A stretch of DNA of 5,482 bases from Nitrososphaerota archaeon (GTDB lineage Archaea; Thermoproteota; Nitrososphaeria; Nitrososphaerales; Gagatemarchaeaceae), in assembly GCA_003135575.1 (NCBI GenBank), contig PLCG01000022.1, positions 1 to 5,482 on the forward strand, written 5' to 3'. The number at the start of each line of letters is the position of its first letter. Within the stretch, counting starts at the first letter, position 1. A program made the translations under genes and the position numbers. Below the pieces are notes generated by a model. The model searched no databases. It was not told where the DNA came from and saw nothing but the letters and a program-made list of their open reading frames with translations. Below, in pieces: positions 4,668 to 5,482 of the stretch.

Positions 4668-5482
4668 TTGAGGCTCTTCGAGTACCAGGGAAAGGAGCTT
4701 TTCGCGAAGTACGGCATCCCGGTCCCACGCTCGAAGCTAGCCACCGACCCGGCACAGGCGCTGAGGGCCGTCGATGAGCTCGGGCTACCTGCCGTCATCA
4801 AGGCGCAGGTTCTCTCGGGTGGAAGGGGCAAGGCAGGCGGGGTCGCCCTCGTCACGAGCAGGGAGGCTGCAGAAAGGGAGGCCAGACGAATCATGTCGTT
4901 GAAGGTCGCAGGCGAGCAGACGAGGGCGCTCCTCGTCGAGGAGGCGTCCGAGCACTCGGAGGAGGTGTATCTCTCCGTCTCCCTCGACAGGGGTAGGCGA
5001 GAGTTCGTGGCTCTCGCCTCGAGGAGCGGAGGGGTCGAGGTCGAGGCCGGGGCGAAAGGCTCCATGGTCGAGACGCCCGTCCCCCTGGACGGCCTTACGT
5101 CGGACCAAGCCGCTTCGCTCAGCGAAAGGCTCGGGCTCGGCGGGCAGCCAGGCTCCGCTTTTTGCTCCATCCTCCTGAGGCTGGAGAGGCTCTGCAGCGA
5201 GGAGGACTGCGAGCTCGCGGAGATCAACCCGCTCGCGCTCCGTCCCGATGGGACCATGGTCGCGCTCGACTCTAAGATCGTCCTCGACGACAACGCGCTC
5301 TTCCGCCACCCTGAATTCTCCCAGCTCCCTCCCGAGGACCCGCTCGAGGGCGAGGCGGCAAAGTCCGGCTTCTCCTTTGTCAGGCTGGAGGGCGACATCG
5401 CGGTCGTCGGCAACGGAGCGGGGCTGGTCCTCTCGACCCTCGACCTCGTAGCCGATGCCGGAGGAACGGCGGCGTGCTTTCT
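4668..5482 (+). CDS. sucC: Succinyl-CoA synthetase (ADP-forming) beta subunit, 3'-truncated
   Basis: This enzyme subunit interconverts succinyl-CoA and succinate with formation of ATP (or GTP) in the citric acid cycle, as a partner of SucD. 271 codons are present without a stop before the window ends; the family is usually about 370-390 residues. TTG 4668 gives MRLFEYQGKELFAKYGIPVP, matching the conserved SucC N terminus. The ATP-grasp domain has VIKAQV with Lys45 and GGRGKAGG (51-58). The metal-binding pair seen in E. coli SucC is matched by Asn187 in EINPL and Asp201 in ALDSK, with the same spacing of 14. NALFRHPEF follows, and the C-terminal CoA-ligase part begins with GNGAGL (248-253). 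GAGGG at 4660-4664 is too close to the start to be a normal Shine-Dalgarno site, which fits a short-leader mRNA. sucD would be expected just beyond the window. Confidence 0.93.
   Translation, partial: MRLFEYQGKELFAKYGIPVPRSKLATDPAQALRAVDELGLPAVIKAQVLSGGRGKAGGVALVTSREAAEREARRIMSLKVAGEQTRALLVEEASEHSEEVYLSVSLDRGRREFVALASRSGGVEVEAGAKGSMVETPVPLDGLTSDQAASLSERLGLGGQPGSAFCSILLRLERLCSEEDCELAEINPLALRPDGTMVALDSKIVLDDNALFRHPEFSQLPPEDPLEGEAAKSGFSFVRLEGDIAVVGNGAGLVLSTLDLVADAGGTAACF

Noticed and set aside
4549..4755. Upstream extension of the NusA-like frame to an ATG at 4755 (minus)
   Set aside because: The extra 69 residues resemble no family, would span a good TATA box and the sucC start, and family members begin near the PICAFDAKTG segment.
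4592..5413. Long minus-strand open frames opposite sucC
   Set aside because: The + strand frame is a clear SucC with catalytic residues in place. The opposite frames are Ser/Arg-rich and typical of antisense reading in GC-rich DNA.

Overview
The window looks like a GC-rich stretch of archaeal chromosome. It most likely comes from the TACK group and resembles Thaumarchaeota/Nitrososphaerota or a close relative. The case rests on three things. It has an ESCRT-III/Vps4-type cell division (Cdv) cluster. It has an archaeal-type AspRS and the archaeal KH/NusA-like protein with Cys residues near its N terminus. Its transcription signals are archaeal: TATA boxes a short distance upstream of genes, and TTG starts with very short leaders. 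The lineage is inferred from memory of family features; no search was run.

Layout: (1) bases 2-226 (+) hold the 3' end of a gene whose product looks like the C-terminal part of an ESCRT-III (Snf7/CdvB) protein, ending in a MIM2-like proline motif. (2) Bases 227-529 are a comparatively AT-rich intergenic stretch. It starts with a strong hairpin plus T-tract terminator, followed by a nested set of inverted repeats around a palindrome centred near 380. (3) A + strand run of three tightly spaced genes follows: cdvB (ESCRT-III core plus C-terminal winged-helix-like domain), cdvC (MIT domain, NG-rich linker, Vps4-type AAA ATPase) and aspS (aspartyl-tRNA synthetase). Gaps are 2 bp and 33 bp with no terminator visible, so they probably form one transcript. 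(4) On the minus strand, convergent with aspS and overlapping it by 12 bp, is a short NusA/KH-like gene. (5) A divergent promoter region of about 120 bp with one TATA box for each direction separates it from (6) sucC (+), the succinyl-CoA synthetase beta subunit, which runs off the end of the window.

How the genes work together: the two ESCRT-III proteins should be polymer subunits at the division site, and CdvC the ATPase that remodels or disassembles them by binding proline-rich MIM2 tails through its MIT domain. The upstream, truncated paralogue has the convincing MIM2-like tail. The complete CdvB instead has a winged-helix tail of the kind that recruits CdvB to CdvA in Sulfolobales. No cdvA is present here. 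aspS, the NusA-like gene and sucC are housekeeping neighbours in translation, transcription and central carbon metabolism.

The genes belong to known families, and I do not see a wholly new system. The points most worth following are the apparent division of labour between the ESCRT-III paralogues, the structured leader of cdvB, the mixed specificity signature in AspRS, and the overlapping convergent gene ends.
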